Origin: Candidatus Proximibacter danicus
GTDB lineage: Bacteria; Pseudomonadota; Gammaproteobacteria; Burkholderiales; Rhodocyclaceae
Assembly: GCA_016710885.1 (NCBI GenBank)
Contig: JADJUC010000007.1
Location: 1-64,000 of the forward strand
Reading direction: 5' to 3'
Length of the DNA stretch: 64,000 nt
Both the position numbers and the translations under genes were made by a program. A model generated the notes under the pieces. The model ran no database searches and was not told where the DNA came from. It saw only the letters and a list, made by a program, of their open reading frames with translations. Position 1 is the stretch's first letter; the number at the start of each line of letters is the position of its first letter. Positions 27,259 through 35,230 of this stretch are shown piece after piece.

Positions 27259-27837
27259 ATGAACCAAAATGAAATTTCGCGCGGCACCTCGGCCCACGCC
27301 CCTGATCTCAACTGGAGCCAGGTGCGCGAAACGGTGTTGATGCTGGAGCTGGCCGCCGGACAGATCGAGGCAGCGATGCGCGACAGCGGTTCATCGGTCG
27401 AGGTCTTGACCGACTCTTTCACCGGCATGGCGGATACCCTGCGGACCCTCAGTGAAAGTGCCTCGGCCTTGCCCGAATGCAGCGACGGCGGCAAAACCAC
27501 CGAAATTCGGCAGACGCTGCTGGCGGCGGCCGAACAGGTCTCCGGGCGGGTGCATCAGGCGATCATCGCCTTCCAGTTCTACGACAAGCTGGTACAGCGT
27601 CTGGGGCATGTGACCCACAGTCTGGATGCCTTGTCGAACCTGGTCGGGGATCAGCAGCGCATCTTCAATCCGCAGCAATGGGCCGATCTGCAAGAGAACA
27701 TTCGTGCCAAATACACCACGCCCGATGAGCGAGAGATGTTCGAGGCCGTCATGCGTGGCGTGCCGGCAAGCAAGGCCATCGAACAGTATGTCGAGGCCCT
27801 CAAAAGCAAGCCGGACGACGATATCGAGCTGTTTTAA
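27259..27837 (+). CDS. All-helical protein with a CheZ-like D-x3-Q phosphatase motif
   Basis: 192 intact residues with no signal peptide or membrane segment, predicted long helices throughout. I do not recognise a named family beyond betaproteobacterial conserved hypotheticals. The helix around residues 100-115 reads HQAIIAFQFYDKLVQRL. In CheZ the catalytic pair is Asp and Gln in FQDLTGQ, spaced D-x3-Q; here D109 and Q113 have the same spacing in a similar context. The acidic tail DDDIELF recalls the CheY-binding tail of CheZ. No chemotaxis genes are in the window. It may dephosphorylate a response regulator, but this is inference from one short motif. The gene stands 39 bases after rlmI. Confidence 0.6.
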   Translation: MNQNEISRGTSAHAPDLNWSQVRETVLMLELAAGQIEAAMRDSGSSVEVLTDSFTGMADTLRTLSESASALPECSDGGKTTEIRQTLLAAAEQVSGRVHQAIIAFQFYDKLVQRLGHVTHSLDALSNLVGDQQRIFNPQQWADLQENIRAKYTTPDEREMFEAVMRGVPASKAIEQYVEALKSKPDDDIELF

Positions 27838-27849
27838 ACAGCTTCAATC

Positions 27850-27884
27850 AATCGCTATTTGCAACCTTGTTGCAAATAGCGATT
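27850..27884. promoter_or_regulatory. Perfect 16-bp inverted repeat, probable Fur/Zur-family operator
   Basis: Arms aatcgctatttgcaac and gttgcaaatagcgatt are perfectly complementary across a 3-base spacer (ctt). It lies 12 bases after the preceding stop and 22 bases before the ATG of the Fur-family gene. There is no T tract, so a terminator is less likely than an operator. The inner core TTGCAAC-ctt-GTTGCAA is a dyad of the size bound by Fur-type dimers. Autoregulation by the adjacent gene is inference. Confidence 0.6.
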
Positions 27885-27906
27885 CGCTGTGTTGTAATCC
27901 GGCGCC

Positions 27907-28368
27907 ATGCCGGAAACCTATTCCACCCCCTCCACCCACTCTTCCTCGGCTAGTGCCGCCAGTCTTGCCGAGCGCATTCGTGCCGTCGGCGCGCGCGCAA
28001 CGCCGGCTCGCATCCGCGTTCTCGAGCTGCTTTCGGTTGCACCGCGGCCGCTTTCTCACCACGACGTTGAGTCGGCGCTGGGGGCAGGGAGTCTCGACCG
28101 GGTAACGCTTTACCGCGTGCTCGACTGGCTGGTCGAGTCGGGGCTGGCGGTCAAGGGCGCCGATGAACGTCGCGTCTGGCGCTTCAGCCTGGCCAGTGGT
28201 GGAACGCACGGTAGCCATGCCCACTTTCATTGCGAAGGCTGCGGTCGAGTCTTCTGCCTCGACATGCCGGCGCCTTCGCCACCATCACTCCCCGGCGGCT
28301 TTACGCTGCTGCGTGCGGCGCTTGATCTCTCCGGTCGCTGTGCGCAGTGCAACGGCGTGTCGGCATGA
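27907..28368 (+). CDS. Fur-family transcriptional regulator, probably Zur
   Basis: 153 residues. A winged helix domain (RATPARIRVLELLSVAPRPL, then SLDRVTLYRVLDWLVESGLA) is followed by a dimerisation domain. Zinc ligands are visible: HGSHAHFHCEGCGRVFCLD with a CxxC, and a second CxxC at the C-terminus (GRCAQCNG). Loss of metal-rich sequence typical of iron Fur, plus the two COG0523 GTPases coupled downstream, point to zinc uptake repression; metal identity is inference. ATG 27907 lies next to a perfect inverted repeat. Its TGA overlaps the ATG of the next gene. Confidence 0.85.
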   Translation: MPETYSTPSTHSSSASAASLAERIRAVGARATPARIRVLELLSVAPRPLSHHDVESALGAGSLDRVTLYRVLDWLVESGLAVKGADERRVWRFSLASGGTHGSHAHFHCEGCGRVFCLDMPAPSPPSLPGGFTLLRAALDLSGRCAQCNGVSA

Positions 28369-29342
28369 GCACGATCCCGACTCCGATCCCCGTCACCATT
28401 CTCACCGGCTTTCTCGGTAGCGGTAAAACGACGCTGCTCAACCGCATCCTGACCGAGCGCCACGGCGAGAAAATCGCCGTCATCGAGAACGAGTTCGGCG
28501 AGGTCGGTATCGACAATGAGCTGCTGTTATCGGGCGACGAGCAGATCGTCGAAATGAACAACGGCTGCATCTGTTGCACGGTGCGCGGCGACCTCGTTCG
28601 CATTCTCAACGAACTGATGCAGAAGCGTGATGACGGTACGCTGGCCTTCGAGCGGGTGATCATCGAGACTACCGGCCTGGCCGAACCGGCCCCGGTTGCC
28701 CAGACCTTCTTTGTGGACGAGGCGATCGCCCGGCGCTATCTGCTTGATGCCGTGGTAACCCTGGTCGATGCCGTCCATGCGGGCAAACAGCTCGACGAAC
28801 ACGATGCCGCGCAGGCTCAGGTCGGGTTTGCCGATCGACTGTTGCTGTCGAAGACCGAACTCGTCGATGCCGTTCAACTGAATGCGCTGCAGGAACGCCT
28901 CGCGGCGATGAACCCGCGTGCAACGCAGCAGGCCGTGCATTTCGGCGAGACCCCGCTGGCAGAAATTCTCGACATCCGTGGCTTCAACCTGAATGCGGCG
29001 CTTGAAATCGACGCCGCTTTCCTTGCCGGCGCACATCATCACCACCACGACAGCATCGGCTCCGTCGTCTTCCGTGCCGAACGCGACTTCGATGGTGCCA
29101 GATTGCAGGATTTCATCGGCAGCATCGTCCGTGTTTTCAGCGATGATCTGATGCGCTACAAGGGCGTCATGGCCGTCGACGACCTCCCTTACCGGATCGT
29201 CCTGCAGGGCGTGCACGCCCTCATGGGCGCCAGCCCGGGCCAGCCCTGGGAGGATGCGCCGCGGATCAGCACGCTGGTGTTCATCGGCCGCGATCTGCCG
29301 CGTGACATCATCGTCATGGGCTTGCAGAAATGCCTGCGCTAG
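28365..29342 (+). CDS. COG0523 (CobW/YjiA) metallochaperone GTPase, copy 1
   Basis: 325 intact residues of the G3E GTPase family. Walker A is LTGFLGSGKTTLLNRIL, switch region ENEFGEVGIDNELLL, the metal-binding CxCC motif NNGCICCTVRGDL, Walker B IIETTGLAEPAP, and base recognition LLSKTEL (SKTE). A His cluster HHHHHD (about 218-223) precedes the CobW C-terminal domain. These proteins hand metals, often zinc under starvation, to client enzymes. ATG 28365 overlaps the regulator stop, so the gene follows the Zur-type repressor in one operon. Confidence 0.93.
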   Translation: MSTIPTPIPVTILTGFLGSGKTTLLNRILTERHGEKIAVIENEFGEVGIDNELLLSGDEQIVEMNNGCICCTVRGDLVRILNELMQKRDDGTLAFERVIIETTGLAEPAPVAQTFFVDEAIARRYLLDAVVTLVDAVHAGKQLDEHDAAQAQVGFADRLLLSKTELVDAVQLNALQERLAAMNPRATQQAVHFGETPLAEILDIRGFNLNAALEIDAAFLAGAHHHHHDSIGSVVFRAERDFDGARLQDFIGSIVRVFSDDLMRYKGVMAVDDLPYRIVLQGVHALMGASPGQPWEDAPRISTLVFIGRDLPRDIIVMGLQKCLR

Positions 29343-30406
29343 ACGAACACGAAAGGCTCCGCCGCGCCATTCCGGTGACGGTGCTGACTGGCTTTCTCGG
29401 TGCCGGCAAGACGACGCTGCTCAATCATTTGCTGAAACAGCCGGCGATGGCCGATGCGGCGGTGCTGATCAACGAGTTCGGCGAAATCGGCATCGACCAC
29501 CATCTGGTCGACAAGGTCGATGACAACCTGGTGTTGCTTGATTCTGGTTGCCTGTGCTGCAGTGTTCGTGGCGATCTCGCACGCAGCCTGCGCGACCTCT
29601 TCATGAAACGGTTGCGTCGGGAAATTCCCGCATTCTCTCGCGTGCTCATCGAGACCACCGGGTTGGCCGATCCGGCGCCGGTGATCTATACGCTGATGGA
29701 AGATTTCTTCATCGCCGAGCGATTCCGCAGCGATGGCATCGTCGCCGCCGTTGATGTGACGCACGCTGAAGGGCAGTTGTCGCAGCACCTGGAAGCCGTC
29801 AAGCAGATCGCCATGGCCGACCGCCTGCTGCTGACAAAATGCGACCTGGCCACGCCGGAGCAAATCGCACGCGTCGGCCATCGCATTGCCCGCATCAATC
29901 CCGGTGCGCCGCAGATCGAAGTTCGACGAGGCGCCGTCGATGCCGCGGTTCTGGCCGGCTGCGGATTTTACGATCCGGTCAGCAAGACCGCCGATGTTCG
30001 TCACTGGCTGGCCGAGGAAGCGGTCAGGGCCGCTGCCAGCGAAGGGCGTCCAGGCCATGACCACGGACACGACCCGCATCGCCACGATGCCCTCGTGCAT
30101 AGTTTCGTCCTGCGCTTCTCGCAACCATTTGTCTGGAGCGAGTTTGCCGAAGCCATCGACGTGCTGCTCTCCACCTGTGGCGACCGTATCTTGCGCGTCA
30201 AAGGGTTGGTCGATGTGGTCGGCGACGACTCGCCGCGCGTCATCCATTGCGTCCAGCACGTGCGTTATCCGGAAGCAGCCCTGCCCGCCTGGCCTGACGA
30301 TGATCGGCGCTCGCGCCTGGTGTTCATCGTCCGCAATTTCCAACGCGAACATGTTGAAAAAGCGTTCAGCATGTTCTGTAACAATCCCGCAGACGGGCGT
30401 GTGTGA
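29330..30406 (+). CDS. COG0523 (CobW/YjiA) metallochaperone GTPase, copy 2
   Basis: 358 intact residues, a paralogue of the preceding gene. It has TGFLGAGKTTLLNHLL, NEFGEIGIDHHLV, the CxCC motif DSGCLCCSVRGDLA, IETTGLADPAP and LLTKCDL (TKCD). A His/Asp-rich insert GHDHGHDPHRHD near residue 245 is a likely metal-binding loop. ATG 29330 lies inside the 3' end of copy 1 (13-base overlap), so the two are coupled. Possession of two differing copies under one Fur-family gene suggests different clients or metals. Confidence 0.93.
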   Translation: MPALDEHERLRRAIPVTVLTGFLGAGKTTLLNHLLKQPAMADAAVLINEFGEIGIDHHLVDKVDDNLVLLDSGCLCCSVRGDLARSLRDLFMKRLRREIPAFSRVLIETTGLADPAPVIYTLMEDFFIAERFRSDGIVAAVDVTHAEGQLSQHLEAVKQIAMADRLLLTKCDLATPEQIARVGHRIARINPGAPQIEVRRGAVDAAVLAGCGFYDPVSKTADVRHWLAEEAVRAAASEGRPGHDHGHDPHRHDALVHSFVLRFSQPFVWSEFAEAIDVLLSTCGDRILRVKGLVDVVGDDSPRVIHCVQHVRYPEAALPAWPDDDRRSRLVFIVRNFQREHVEKAFSMFCNNPADGRV

Positions 30407-30649
30407 TGGCCCTGATGGTGGCCACTTGTCGCAGTTCCCGTTAAGGTTGCACGTTGTCACGCCAGTCGCGTGCCCCCCGGATCTGTACGGCACTTCTGGG
30501 GTTGTGCGACGTCTTCCTTTGCCCGGATGAAACCTTGGAAGGCTCACACTGAGCGGGTTTTGAGCTTGTTATGCAATTGCGGCGCGCGTGCCATTGTGTT
30601 AAAACAACTGCTCGCTAAACCAATGAACCCGCCTTTGCCCGCCTAGCCC

Positions 30650-31902
30650 ATGGTTTTTTCCTTCTTCAAGAAACCGCCGCCTGAAAAATGGTGGCCAGGC
30701 CAGCCGCTGCGCCGCCGCGCGCGAAAGCAAGCGAGACGCAGAAGCCAGAGCCGCAGGCGCCAGGCGCTGTGGCACCGCCGCCGGTCGAGGATAAGGCGGA
30801 GGCGCCCAAGGATCTGGCTCCGCTCGATTTCACTAGCAGCAAGGCGCTTTCGCCCGTCAGCCCCAGCGAGTTCAGCGACCTCAGCGAAACGCCGGGGGAA
30901 ATTCATGTTGAAGGTGACATGGACCCGATCGAGGCTGACATCGAGCAGGCGGCTGTGCTGTATGCCAATGCTCAGGATGAAGCCACCCGCGCCCTGCTTG
31001 AAAACGCGGTCCATGTGCACCACTTCGGCCCGGGCGAACGTCTGTGGCTGATGCTGTTCGATTTCTACCGGCTGAATAACCAGCATGCGCCCTTCGATGC
31101 GCTGAGTATGGAATATGCAAAGGCTTTCGAAAAGTCACCGCCTGCCTGGCGTAACAACGAGTCGCCAAAGCCGGCAGCGAAGGCCGCCGTGCCGGCAGGA
31201 ACCGTTCTCTTCAAGGGTGATCTGACCGGAGATAACGATGCAGCTTTCGCTGCACTCGATGCCGCCATCGACAAGAACCCGAAGTTGCGTGTCGAGCTGA
31301 CCAAGGTCAAGGCGGTTGACGATCTTGGCGCGGAGCGCATGCTCGGGGTGCTGGCCGCTGTTCGCAAGAAAAAGAGCGAAATCGAATTGATCGGGCGTGA
31401 TGCGCTGGCGGCCCTGCTTGAAGCACGTATCGAAACCGGCCGCCGTGAAGAATCCGGCTGCTGGTTACTGCTGCTCGAGTTCTATCAGTTGATGGGTAAG
31501 CAGGAAGCCTTCGAGGACATGGCCATCAACTACGCGGTGACCTTTGAAATGTCGCCGCCTTCGTGGGAGCCGAAGCGGGTGGCGGCTGCCGAACCAAAGC
31601 CGGTGTTGGCATTGGCTGAGAGTGCCGATGAAGTCGAGAGTTTTGCGCCCAAGGGCGATCTCAAGGCTGAACGTTTTGCCGGATTGCCGGCCTTTGCTGA
31701 AAAACACGATCCGCTGATACTCGATTTTTCCGTCGTCACGCGCATCGATTTTGTCAGTGCAGGTACGCTAGTCAATATGCTGACCCCGGTAAAACGCCAG
31801 GGCAAGCGGGTCATCATCAACCATCCCAATTATCTGGTTGCCGAACTGCTTGGTGTTGTCGGCCTCGAAGCGGTTGCCGACATCGTTCTGGCCAAGCACT
31901 GA
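30650..31902 (+). CDS. Double STAS-domain protein with duplicated helical modules, frameshifted near its start
   Basis: About 417 residues. ATG 30650 gives MVFSFFKKPPPEK; one indel at about 30688 (A-rich run) shifts the frame, after which a Pro/Ala-rich linker follows. The rest is a tandem repeat. Each half has a helical module (WLMLFDFYRLNNQHAPFDAL with EKSPPAW; WLLLLEFYQLMGKQEAFEDM with EMSPPSW) and an STAS-like domain beginning FKGDL or PKGDL. The second STAS has DFSVVTRIDFVSAGTLVNML, where Ser sits at the usual phosphorylation position. STAS proteins take part in partner-switching regulation. It lies 43 bases ahead of hslV; a functional link is not known. Confidence 0.78.
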
Positions 31903-31945
31903 CGCTACATTTTCCTGGGGCGGCCCAGCAGCGGCCGGAAATCTT

Positions 31946-32482
31946 ATGGAACAGTATCACGGCACTACCATCCTCTCGGTGCGGCGCGGGCAAAGCGTCG
32001 CCATGGGCGGCGACGGTCAGGTCACCCTCGGCAACATCGTCATCAAGGCCACCGCACGCAAGGTGCGCCGGCTGTACAAGGAACGCATCCTGGCCGGTTT
32101 CGCCGGCGGCACGGCGGACGCTTTCACGCTCTTTGAGCGTTTCGAATCCAAGCTGGAAAAGCACCAGGGCCATCTGCTGCGGTCTGCGGTGGAGCTGGCC
32201 AAGGACTGGCGCACCGATCGTGCGTTGCGCCGGCTGGAAGCCATGCTGGCGGTGGCGGATCGTGAAAGCTCGCTGATCATCACCGGCAACGGCGATGTAC
32301 TGGAGCCGGAGTACGGCATCGTTGCCATTGGTTCTGGCGGTGCCTACGCCCAGAGTGCCGCACGCGCCCTGCTCGAAAATACCGAACTGGCGCCGGTCGA
32401 TGTGGTGCGCAAGTCGCTGGAAGTAGCGGGCGACCTGTGCATTTACACCAATCGCAATTTCACGCTGGAAACGCTGGACTGA
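31946..32482 (+). CDS. hslV: ATP-dependent protease subunit HslV
   Basis: Proteolytic subunit of the HslUV protease. 178 intact residues. The N-terminus MEQYHGTTILSVRRG exposes the catalytic Thr after removal of the short propeptide ending HG. Family segments VAMGGDGQVTLG, RRLYKERILAGFAGGTADAF and ALLENTELAPVDVVRKSLE are present. ATG 31946 gives the normal length. Its partner hslU is not immediately downstream: two minus-strand genes lie between them. Confidence 0.96.
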   Translation: MEQYHGTTILSVRRGQSVAMGGDGQVTLGNIVIKATARKVRRLYKERILAGFAGGTADAFTLFERFESKLEKHQGHLLRSAVELAKDWRTDRALRRLEAMLAVADRESSLIITGNGDVLEPEYGIVAIGSGGAYAQSAARALLENTELAPVDVVRKSLEVAGDLCIYTNRNFTLETLD

Positions 32483-32520
32483 TCCGCGTTGGCGCCCGTC
32501 GGGTGCCGGCTGCTCAGAAC

Positions 32521-33372
32521 TCAGAGGCCGAGCGCCTGTCGCACGCCATCGTAGCGGGCCTCGATTTCCGGGAAACGTGCCGCCAGCGTCGACCATTCAA
32601 TACCCAGTCTGAACTGGGCAATTTCCGAAACTTCGGGCACGTGGTTACGTTCGGCATCGCCCAGGTCCAGCGCATGGCTGACGACTTCGGCAATGTGGAT
32701 CAAATCGCCTATTTCACCATCATCGCCCGCGTCAGGCGTGTGGTGGCCGTGAATGCCGGCGATGATGTCGTCCGGCAAATTCCAGAGTTTGGCCAGCGCA
32801 GCACCGGCTATTGCGTGGTCGTAACCGAAAACAGCCTGCTCGGCGACGATGATTGGCTCGTCGTTCTGCCGCATGCGAACGCGCACCTCGGCACAAGCGT
32901 CCGGGGCCACCGCTACCATCAGCATCTGTCCGATGTCGTGCAGCAAGCCGGTGGAGAATGCGGCCTCCGGGTTGCAGCGAATGCGCTCGGCAATGGCACG
33001 AGCACAGGTGGCGACGCCCAGACTGTGGCGCCAGAGCTGCCGGCTGTCGAACGCCGAGGTGCTGTGGCTGAAATGCTCGATCAGTGCCGTTGCCAGGGTG
33101 ATGGTGCGCACGGTTTGCAGACCCAGCACGAGGATGGCCTGGCGTGTCGTAGCGACCTGGGAAGAAAGTCCGAAAGCACTGGAATTGGCGGCGGCCAGCA
33201 AACGGGCAACAATGGCCGGGTCGGTGTTGAGTTGCTGGACGAGGCTGTCAGCGTCGGCATTGTCGTCATTCAGCGATTTGAGAATGTGGGTAACGACCTG
33301 CGGCAGCGTTGGCAACGCACTGGCGCCTTGCAGCAAAGCCTCAAGGTTTGGCGGGCTGGCTTTTTCGTTCAT
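32521..33372 (-). CDS. HDOD-domain signalling protein
   Basis: 283 intact residues. The HDOD domain is recognised by LPTLPQVVTHILKSLND near the start, then VQQLNTDPAIVARLLAAANS, VLGLQTVRTITLATALIEH, and an HD-like FSTGLLHDIGQMLMVAVAP with DHAIAGAALAKLWNLPDDI. HDOD proteins are non-catalytic relatives of HD hydrolases and act in signalling. Its ATG overlaps the stop of the small upstream gene. It converges with hslV across 38 bases holding an imperfect GC hairpin. Confidence 0.88.
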   Translation of the reverse strand: MNEKASPPNLEALLQGASALPTLPQVVTHILKSLNDDNADADSLVQQLNTDPAIVARLLAAANSSAFGLSSQVATTRQAILVLGLQTVRTITLATALIEHFSHSTSAFDSRQLWRHSLGVATCARAIAERIRCNPEAAFSTGLLHDIGQMLMVAVAPDACAEVRVRMRQNDEPIIVAEQAVFGYDHAIAGAALAKLWNLPDDIIAGIHGHHTPDAGDDGEIGDLIHIAEVVSHALDLGDAERNHVPEVSEIAQFRLGIEWSTLAARFPEIEARYDGVRQALGL

Positions 33373-33689
33373 TCCGCCTGCTTCCTGCGGTAATTCAGAA
33401 CCGTGTCGCGCAGCGCTGCGCGGGCCGCGCTGCCAGAGCCGCGAAAGATGGTTTCCACGCGTGCGGTCACTTCGGCGATTTCGCGGGCAATGGTGGCTTC
33501 GTCGCGGGAGTCGGGTACCGAAACGGTTACGAACTCGATGGTGCGGCGGCGGAGCTGCTCCAGCCCGTATTCATCGAGCGTGCAGCCAGCGGCGAACAGA
33601 ACCGCCCCTTGCGACCCGACGATCGGGGCCGCTACGATCATGCCCGGTTGCAGTTGCCCCGGAGGCAGGCAGACGACGCGTGTTTTCAT
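33369..33689 (-). CDS. Small DUF3391-like protein coupled to the HDOD gene
   Basis: 106 residues. The sequence VVCLPPGQLQPGMIVAAPIV with GAVLFAAGCTLDEYGLEQL resembles the N-terminal DUF3391-type domain usually fused to HD-GYP proteins. Here it stands alone and is coupled to the HDOD gene by a 4-base overlap (ATGA). ATG 33689 is chosen because similarity starts there; a longer reading back to 33749 would run into the hslU promoter region. Probably the input half of a two-protein signalling unit. Role unknown. Confidence 0.7.
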   Translation of the reverse strand: MKTRVVCLPPGQLQPGMIVAAPIVGSQGAVLFAAGCTLDEYGLEQLRRRTIEFVTVSVPDSRDEATIAREIAEVTARVETIFRGSGSAARAALRDTVLNYRRKQAE

Positions 33690-33764
33690 CAGTCGCAGTC
33701 TGCCATAGCTGGGCCATGAAGTGATACATTCCCAACCGATCCGGACCACTTACGAGTTACCAGC

Positions 33765-35102
33765 ATGACCCAGATGACACCCCAGGAAATCGTTCACGAA
33801 CTTGACAAGAACATCGTCGGCCAGGGCAAGGCCAAGAAGGCGGTTGCCATCGCCCTGCGCAACCGCTGGCGGCGTGCCCAGGTGGCCGAGCCGCTGCGCC
33901 AGGAAATCACACCGAAGAACATTTTGATGATCGGGCCGACCGGCGTCGGCAAGACCGAAATCGCCCGCCGGCTGGCACGGCTGGCCAACGCGCCCTTCAT
34001 CAAGATCGAAGCGACGAAATTCACCGAGGTCGGCTACGTCGGCCGCGACGTCGATACCATCATCCGCGACCTCGTTGAAATCGCCGTCAAGACCGGTCGC
34101 GAGAGCGCCATGAAGCGCATGCGCGCGCGCGCCGAAGAAGCTGCCGAGGAGCGCGTGCTCGATGCCCTGCTGCCGCCGGCACGCGGCAGCAACTTCTTCG
34201 GCAACGAAAACGCGCCGGCCGAGGATACGGGCACGCGCCAGAAATTCCGCAAGAAGCTGCGCGAAGGCGAACTCGACGACAAGGAAATCGAGATCGAAGT
34301 GGCGGCCCAGTCGATGAGCGCCGAAATCTTCGCACCGCCGGGAATGGAAGAACTGACCAGTCAGATCCAGGGCATGTTCCAGAACATGGGCAGCGGCCGC
34401 AAGAAATCGCGCAAGCTGAAAATAAGCGAAGCAACCAAGCTGCTGATCGACGAAGAAGCGGCCAAGCTGGTCAACGACGAGGAAGTGAAGCTCGATGCCG
34501 TGAACAATGTCGAGCAGAACGGCATCGTGTTTCTGGATGAGATCGACAAGATCGCCAGCCGCTCCGATGCGCACGGTGCCGACGTTTCGCGCCAGGGCGT
34601 GCAGCGCGACCTGCTGCCGCTGGTGGAAGGCACGACCGTTTCGACCAAGTACGGCATGATCAAGACCGACCACATCCTGTTCATCGCCAGCGGTGCCTTC
34701 CATCTCGCCAGACCGTCGGACCTGATCCCGGAACTGCAAGGCCGCTTCCCGATTCGCGTCGAGTTGGAGTCATTGTCGGTCACCGATTTCGAACACATCC
34801 TCACCCAGACCGATGCCTGCCTGACCCGCCAGTACGAAGCACTGATGGCCACCGAAGGCGTCAGCATCCGCTTCGCCGAAGACGGCATCCGCCGCCTCGC
34901 CGAAATCGCCTGGTCGGTCAACGAGCGCACCGAAAACATCGGCGCCCGCCGCCTGTACACGGTCATGGAGCGCCTGCTCGAAGACGTATCCTTCGACGCC
35001 GGCAAGCCCGGCACCGAAACGCTGGAAGTCAGTGCCGAATACGTGAACGGCCGCCTCGGCGAGCTGGCGCAAAACGAAGACCTCTCGCGCTACGTGCTGT
35101 AA
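33765..35102 (+). CDS. hslU: ATP-dependent unfoldase subunit HslU
   Basis: AAA+ unfoldase that feeds substrates to HslV. 445 intact residues. Walker A is MIGPTGVGKTEIARRLA, the pore motif GYVGRD follows, the I-domain is inserted between about residues 110 and 240, Walker B is GIVFLDEIDKIASR and sensor 2 is NIGARRLYTVMERLLED. The C-terminal LSRYVL tail, which docks into HslV, is intact. It diverges from the DUF3391-like gene across 75 bases and so has its own promoter, unlike the usual hslVU operon. Confidence 0.97.
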   Translation: MTQMTPQEIVHELDKNIVGQGKAKKAVAIALRNRWRRAQVAEPLRQEITPKNILMIGPTGVGKTEIARRLARLANAPFIKIEATKFTEVGYVGRDVDTIIRDLVEIAVKTGRESAMKRMRARAEEAAEERVLDALLPPARGSNFFGNENAPAEDTGTRQKFRKKLREGELDDKEIEIEVAAQSMSAEIFAPPGMEELTSQIQGMFQNMGSGRKKSRKLKISEATKLLIDEEAAKLVNDEEVKLDAVNNVEQNGIVFLDEIDKIASRSDAHGADVSRQGVQRDLLPLVEGTTVSTKYGMIKTDHILFIASGAFHLARPSDLIPELQGRFPIRVELESLSVTDFEHILTQTDACLTRQYEALMATEGVSIRFAEDGIRRLAEIAWSVNERTENIGARRLYTVMERLLEDVSFDAGKPGTETLEVSAEYVNGRLGELAQNEDLSRYVL

Positions 35103-35118
35103 TCAAAAACCCAATCCC

Positions 35119-35222
35119 GGTTCGTGGTGAGTAGCCCCGCGTCGCGGGGCGTATCGAACCATGAACGGTGGATTATCCCACCCGTTCGCCCTGAGTAGCG
35201 CGCAGCGCGTATCGAAGGGTCA
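35119..35222. repeat. Pair of REP-like palindromic repeats
   Basis: Two related hairpin units lie in the 128 bases between hslU and the AEC carrier gene. Unit 1 (35119-35160) has outer arms ggttcg / cgaacc and an inner stem gccccgc / gcggggc. Unit 2 (about 35184-35222) shares the same flanking words GAGTAGC and GCGTATCGAA around a shorter GCGCG stem. The common skeleton suggests a dispersed repeat family. They may also act as a terminator for hslU. Confidence 0.7.
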
Positions 35223-35230
35223 GTAACCCC

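Noticed and set aside
30407..30649. Hidden gene or RNA in the 243-base gap before the STAS gene
   Set aside because: No open frame with family similarity, no strong hairpin and no convincing promoter pair; I see nothing I can support.
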